Below, in pieces: positions 5,004 to 8,536 of a stretch of DNA of 8,536 bases (position 1 is the first letter of the stretch; each line of letters starts with the position of its first letter). The translations under genes were made by a program, and so were the position numbers. Location of the stretch: assembly GCA_003660865.1 (NCBI GenBank), contig QMVA01000052.1, forward strand, positions 1 through 8,536. The letters run 5' to 3'. A model generated the notes under the pieces. The model did no database searches, had not been told where the DNA came from, and was given only the letters and a program-made list of their open reading frames with translations. The stretch is from Candidatus Nanohalarchaeota archaeon (lineage in GTDB: Archaea > EX4484-52 > B79-G9).

Positions 5004-7685
5004 TTATTGCTTTTTTGGGATATGAGGCTTTTTGTTTCGCGCAATGAGCAAGGCTGCTGCAATGGCTAATGCGAGAATTACGCCATACCATGCCATACCT
5101 GGAGATTGGGCGAACATTCCTGCGTTTTTGTTTACTACGGTGATTCTTTTTGTGTCGTATTTATTTTCATAGACATTGTCCGGACCTATTGCAATCTCGT
5201 ATGATCCCATTTTTCCTGCAAAGATTTCTGCAATGATTGTTTTTTCCTCACGGGGTTTCATAGTGATGTTTATATCATGTGGATATATGTCCTGGTTTTT
5301 AAAATGTATGAAGTTTTTGAATGTTGTGTCAGGGCTTCCTATATGAAGTGGTACAAGAGCATAGTCATTGGATGGGTTTTTTACTGTGATTGGTATTTTC
5401 TCCCTGTTTCCTATGTTCATGATTACATGGTTTTTTTCGCTTTGGAAATATGCAACTGCGTTTCTGCTCAAGGTTGTTAGCGGTACATATTGCAGTATCA
5501 TGTCCTGTGTTGTTGTTGCAGATGGATTGACTATGATGCCTGCTATTGTGTTCGGGACGAGACCGGATTTTGTTGCGGTGAGGGTGTATATTGATGGAAG
5601 TACATTGTTTATTGTGTATTTTCCAAGAGCATCTGTTGTGTTTTGATATGTGTTTGCGAAATCTGATGCGCTTATACCTGCGCCTGTGAGAGGGGTGCCT
5701 GAATCATCGGTAACTGTCCCGTTTATTGTCCCGGATAGCGGTCCTGAGCTTAGCCATGTGACGTTCCAGTTGTACAATGCGGGTGCTGCATCTGATGCTG
5801 TTAATTGCGCGTATAATTTGATGGATGGTGTTGAACCTGCGCAGAGGGATATGCTGTCGTTGTTTCCTGTGAGACCAGAGCATAATGTGGCATCATCGGA
5901 TGATCTTAGTATATTGTAAGTTATCGATGCGCCTTGCGATAAAGTATAGTCTACATTGTTGTTGATGATTATGGTGCCTGGGGAACCTGGAGAGCCATGG
6001 ATAATCCATCCGGAGCCACTGCCGCGGTTTGCAGAAGTGGTGCCTGTTATTATAATCTTGTTGCCTGTTAGTGTTATTCTTCCGCCTCCGCCTCCGCCGC
6101 TGCCAGTTGCGTCATTACCACCGTTACTGCCGTCAGCAAAGATACGGCCAGATACTGTGAGGTTGTCTGCAGTGATATTTATTCCGCCACCGGATCCGCC
6201 CCCTCCCCTGCCAGAGCTGCTTCCTCCATTTGAAGTGACTGAGCCTTCTATTATGATTTTTGCGGCGTTGAGAACTATGCTTCCACCTCCGTCTCCGCCG
6301 TGGGATCCAGAACTAGTGCCTGTGCCGCCGCCGCTACCCATCCATAATCCGGCATTATTTGCATCGCCGTATGTGGTGCCAGGACTTCCCTCATTTCCAG
6401 TGCCCCAGCCACGTCCACCGTTTCCCCCGTAACCTGCGCCTGCGCCGCCAAAGCCGGACGGATGGCCGGTATCTCCTGCGCCACCTCCACCTGGACCTTT
6501 ACCTGCTTGTGCGGAACCTACTCCGCCATGATGGCCTTTTCCGTTAGCGTTTATTGAAGATATTGCATCAATAAATATTTCTTTTGCACGAAGTTCAAGT
6601 TTGCCGGTGGATGTGTTCCCATCATAATCTTTAACATATAACACTCCCCCATTGATAATTTTAATAATGTTGTATTCATGTGTGCCATTGAGAGTCATAC
6701 TGGTGCCATCTATTATGAGATTATCTGCTGAATAGATAAATGACGTTGTATTATTAGCACAAAATTTGTCCCAGCTTATTATATTGGCGGGTGCTATTGA
6801 TATCGATGTTAATTCACCAGATATTGCGTCCTGACTTATTTTAACAATCTCATCGCTAACAGTTATGTTTTCGCTTGCGGATATTCCTTCTCCTTCTGTG
6901 AAGTCGTCTTCCCATTTTGTTGAATCTATTGTGTAGTAAACTGTGGATGAATCCCAGATATCGGCGTTATTTTTTATCCAGACTGTTAATTTGTTGGAGC
7001 CCATTTTTGATGTTAGTGTCGTATTTGGGAGAAATGTGTGATTTATCCCGTTGTTTATTGAGAATCTCCAGCTTGAGTGATTGCAGCCTGGGCCGGAATC
7101 ATGGCATGAGACATTCAGGTTCAGGAGGTTTGTTTCTGTGTATGTTGTGTTTTTTGGGGATGATATCGTTATTGTAGAAATAGTGCCAATTTTGCAGCAT
7201 ATTTTTTTTGTGTAGCTGCCGGTGCCTGTGCAGTTTGCAAGATGTGCGTTTGTTGTATCAGACATTGAGAGAAGGCATGTGTATCCTGGATTGCAGGCAA
7301 AGTCGGTATATGTGTATGTTACAATTCCAGAAGGTGCTGCTGTAAGGCATACGTCGTTTGTGTAGAGCGCACTTGGATATTCTTCTACATGGGAATCAGT
7401 TTGTGCGAATAATGATAATACGCCGGTACCGGTTGCGCAGCCGTCAGAGTACGTTCTTGTCAGGGTGTATGCCGGGTCATCACAGCAGAGGTGGTGTGCG
7501 TAGTTGCTTTGTGTGCATTCTTCTGCATGGGCGTCTGTTGTGCCGGATAGTTTGATTATGCATTCCTCTGTAGCTGCGCAGGGGGCGTTTTTTAGTGTGC
7601 ATTCGAGGGCATGTGTGCCTGGGATCAGGAAGAGTATAAGGATTATGAATATTGTGTGTTTCGTGATATTTGTGAAAAAGTTCAT
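5004..7685 (-). CDS. Large secreted surface protein, Gly-rich, C-terminal membrane anchor
   Basis: An 893-residue exported protein. A signal peptide ends near T-H-A (residue 26). Three cysteine-containing repeats follow at about 28-70, 72-120 and 122-168, each with a T-[DN]-[AS]-H motif and most ending in paired cysteines. Residues about 172-254 look like an Ig-like beta domain. Residues about 362-575 alternate short beta strands (pattern I-x-I-x-G-x-[IV]) with long glycine loops, suggesting a beta-helix or beta-solenoid. Residues 651-731 match a carboxypeptidase regulatory-like domain (G-T-I-N-G-T-V-T-D onward). Another beta domain spans about 740-852. A hydrophobic helix at about 864-882 followed by R-N-K-K anchors the C-terminus in the membrane. 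Many N-glycosylation sequons are present. The frame is open upstream to 7823, but ATG 7685 gives the signal peptide and lies 27 bases from a TATA box. The role is probably adhesion or cell envelope; no catalytic site is seen. Confidence 0.85.
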   Translation of the reverse strand: MNFFTNITKHTIFIILILFLIPGTHALECTLKNAPCAATEECIIKLSGTTDAHAEECTQSNYAHHLCCDDPAYTLTRTYSDGCATGTGVLSLFAQTDSHVEEYPSALYTNDVCLTAAPSGIVTYTYTDFACNPGYTCLLSMSDTTNAHLANCTGTGSYTKKICCKIGTISTITISSPKNTTYTETNLLNLNVSCHDSGPGCNHSSWRFSINNGINHTFLPNTTLTSKMGSNKLTVWIKNNADIWDSSTVYYTIDSTKWEDDFTEGEGISASENITVSDEIVKISQDAISGELTSISIAPANIISWDKFCANNTTSFIYSADNLIIDGTSMTLNGTHEYNIIKIINGGVLYVKDYDGNTSTGKLELRAKEIFIDAISSINANGKGHHGGVGSAQAGKGPGGGGAGDTGHPSGFGGAGAGYGGNGGRGWGTGNEGSPGTTYGDANNAGLWMGSGGGTGTSSGSHGGDGGGSIVLNAAKIIIEGSVTSNGGSSSGRGGGGSGGGINITADNLTVSGRIFADGSNGGNDATGSGGGGGGRITLTGNKIIITGTTSANRGSGSGWIIHGSPGSPGTIIINNNVDYTLSQGASITYNILRSSDDATLCSGLTGNNDSISLCAGSTPSIKLYAQLTASDAAPALYNWNVTWLSSGPLSGTINGTVTDDSGTPLTGAGISASDFANTYQNTTDALGKYTINNVLPSIYTLTATKSGLVPNTIAGIIVNPSATTTQDMILQYVPLTTLSRNAVAYFQSEKNHVIMNIGNREKIPITVKNPSNDYALVPLHIGSPDTTFKNFIHFKNQDIYPHDINITMKPREEKTIIAEIFAGKMGSYEIAIGPDNVYENKYDTKRITVVNKNAGMFAQSPGMAWYGVILALAIAAALLIARNKKPHIPKKQ
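5961..6548 (-). repeat. Glycine-rich repeat-coding segment
   Basis: This encodes residues about 380-575 of the surface protein. Runs of glycine codons give strong strand asymmetry and long open frames on the opposite strand that would be proline-rich; those are shadows. Glycine loops are separated by near-repeated strand motifs at residues 362-379, 468-487, 500-521 and 535-553. Confidence 0.7.
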
Positions 7686-7706
7686 ACTGTGATAATTGGC
7701 GTGGTT

Positions 7707-7722
7707 GTATAAATAGATTTTT
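7707..7722 (-). promoter_or_regulatory. TATA promoter of the large surface protein gene
   Basis: On the minus strand, AAAAATCTATTTATAC contains a purine-rich BRE-like part and TTTATA, centred near 7712, about 27 bases before ATG 7685. This supports a leaderless transcript and rejects the longer open frame reaching 7823, whose start would lie upstream of the promoter. Confidence 0.65.
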
Positions 7723-7753
7723 GGTGTGGGTATGAGTAAAATTTTCGTGAAAA

Positions 7754-7883
7754 GTGAATTTTTTTGATGACCTGAAAGGCGCATTTTATGCACTAAAACG
7801 TAACCCTCTGACATCATCTCCAATGGAACTCGAGGATGCGAGGGAATTTAGTATCACGGAAAAAATATCCATACCTATTGGTG
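7754..7883 (+). other. Divergent intergenic region with a protein-like short frame
   Basis: Between the two divergent promoters, a frame starting at GTG 7754 reads through about 43 protein-like residues (charged, helix-prone, F-F-D-D-L-K-G-A-F near the start). It then continues through the next TATA box and overlaps the 7920 gene in another frame to 8020. No promoter or ribosome site suits it, and the overlap argues against a live gene. It may be chance or the decayed start of a former gene. A T7 run at 7759-7765 precedes it. A TGATGA at 7765-7770 and CTGA at 7808-7811 superficially resemble box C/D but lack good D'/C' boxes. Confidence 0.2.
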
Positions 7884-7895
7884 TTAACTATATAA
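7884..7895 (+). promoter_or_regulatory. TATA promoter of the 7920 surface protein gene
   Basis: TTAACTATATAA, identical to the element at 612-623, is centred about 28 bases before ATG 7920. An in-frame ATG at 7899 lies only four bases past the box and would be upstream of the transcript start, so 7920 is preferred. Confidence 0.7.
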
Positions 7896-7919
7896 ACTAT
7901 GAAAATAACAATTGTGTTT

Positions 7920-8536
7920 ATGAGAGGCATGGTTGTTGTAAGTTGTGTTGTTCTGATTTGTCTTTTGGCAGCGCCGACTTTCGGCTTTGGTGTTGCGGAG
8001 CCTGTTACGGGGTTTTTTAGTTATGTTTTCGGGTTGTTTTCTTATGCGGATGAATCGCCGCAGGTTACTGATGCTTTTCTTAACCAGTATAAGTTTGTGC
8101 CTGAGGATTATATGATGATTACTGCGCATGTTGTGGATGATTATGGTGTGGAGGAAGTTCGGGTTGAGATTGAGCATGACGCAGGTGTTGATGTTGTCAA
8201 TCTGATTCTTGTTACAGGAAATGAGAAGGAGGGGACTTACCAGGGGCAGTGGGTTGTTCATGACTGCTCTGCGAGAGAGTATGATGCGCGGATTATTGCT
8301 GTTGATTCTTCGGGGCAGGAGGGTTATAAGGTGCTTGTGTGGGAGGATCCACTGGTATGCAATCCGGGGCATCAGGCAGAGGATGTCTGCCCAGGGGTGT
8401 TTGGTGGGAATGCCACTGGCGCAGGTGATAAAAATTATACTTTCCCCAGTGATGTCCGGATTAATGGTGATTTGGATATGACTTCGAAGAAAATCACGAA
8501 TGTTGCTCTTCCGACAGGTAATTCAGATGCTGTCAC
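7920..8536 (+). CDS. Secreted Ig-like surface protein with tail-fibre-like motif, 3' partial
   Basis: An open frame of at least 205 residues runs off the right edge without a stop, using ATG 7920 (leaderless, TATA 28 bases upstream). A signal peptide covers about residues 1-26 (V-V-L-I-C-L-L-A-A core, no clear lipobox). Residues about 60-140 match an Ig-like beta fold: the pattern I-T-A-H-V-V-D-D-Y-G-V near 67-77, T-Y-Q-G-Q-W near 106-111, and A-V-D-S-S-G at 127-132. Two cysteines (C147, C157) flank a short loop. Residues 182-203 read N-G-D-L-D-M-T, then K-K-I-T-N-V-A-L-P-T-G-N-S-D-A. This is the G-D-L-D-M-x-G-x-K-I-x-N-[LV]-x-x-P motif seen in phage tail fibres and in many archaeal surface proteins, usually followed by D-A-[AV]-T-K-x-Y-V-D. 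It is divergent from the large surface protein gene. Role inferred: adhesion or envelope. Confidence 0.8.
   Translation, partial: MRGMVVVSCVVLICLLAAPTFGFGVAEPVTGFFSYVFGLFSYADESPQVTDAFLNQYKFVPEDYMMITAHVVDDYGVEEVRVEIEHDAGVDVVNLILVTGNEKEGTYQGQWVVHDCSAREYDARIIAVDSSGQEGYKVLVWEDPLVCNPGHQAEDVCPGVFGGNATGAGDKNYTFPSDVRINGDLDMTSKKITNVALPTGNSDAV

Noticed and set aside
4951..5091. N-terminal extension of glutamyl-tRNA synthetase to 5091
   Set aside because: It overlaps the end of the surface protein gene and contains the gltX TATA box; the conserved protein begins at ATG 4950.
5956..6432. Long + strand frame, proline-rich
   Set aside because: It is the antisense shadow of the glycine-rich part of the surface protein; proline codons appear only because GGN glycine codons are read backwards.
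7764..7811. Possible box C/D guide RNA
   Set aside because: There is a TGATGA and a CTGA 48 bases apart, but no convincing D' and C' boxes or terminal stem.
7686..7823. N-terminal extension of the large surface protein up to 7823
   Set aside because: It would place the signal peptide more than 45 residues inside the protein and start upstream of the TATA box; ATG 7685 fits both signals.
8209..8481. 90-residue + strand frame
   Set aside because: It lies in a different frame inside the 7920 surface protein gene and is arginine-rich in the way of a shadow frame.

Overview
The window reads as chromosomal DNA of an archaeon. The evidence is a cluster of archaeal/eukaryotic-type ribosomal proteins (L7Ae, S28e, L24e) followed by nucleoside diphosphate kinase, an archaeal-type glutamyl-tRNA synthetase with an N-terminal helical extension, a serine tRNA gene with a bulge-helix-bulge intron, and TATA-box promoters 26-28 bases upstream of leaderless start codons. 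Compact gene spacing and modular surface proteins of the kind common in DPANN archaea suggest a DPANN lineage such as Woesearchaeota-like genomes. That placement is inference, not proof.

Layout. Positions 1-210 hold the 3' end of a CPBP-family membrane protease gene on the + strand. A 435-base gene-poor stretch follows, with two inverted repeats and a tRNA-Ser(CGA) gene at 346-465, interrupted by a 36-nt intron in the T-loop. A small two-helix membrane protein (647-985, +) converges on the ndk end of a minus-strand ribosomal cluster (rpl7Ae 2358, rps28e, rpl24e, ndk, ending at 997). The facing stop codons share one hairpin. Further minus-strand genes are a proline-rich, coiled-coil protein (2521-3186), glutamyl-tRNA synthetase (3286-4950) and an 893-residue secreted, C-terminally anchored surface protein (5004-7685). 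From a 234-base divergent intergenic region, a second secreted protein gene (7920, +) runs off the right edge. It has no stop codon inside the window.

Function. The middle of the window is translation machinery: a tRNA, ribosomal proteins and an aminoacyl-tRNA synthetase, plus NTP balance through Ndk. The right third is cell-surface biology, with two divergently transcribed secreted proteins that could share regulation. L7Ae is also the K-turn-binding subunit of box C/D and H/ACA RNPs and RNase P. Its own mRNA leader can fold into a K-turn-like structure beside the ribosome binding site, which suggests autoregulation.

The most notable observations are the canonical bulge-helix-bulge intron at tRNA position 59/60, with sequence signs that it may derive from a duplicated T-arm; the K-turn-like L7Ae leader; the repeated glycine-rich beta-strand architecture of the surface protein; and consistent use of leaderless TATA promoters by first genes while genes inside operons keep Shine-Dalgarno sites. 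I saw no CRISPR array, insertion sequence or obvious undescribed defence system.
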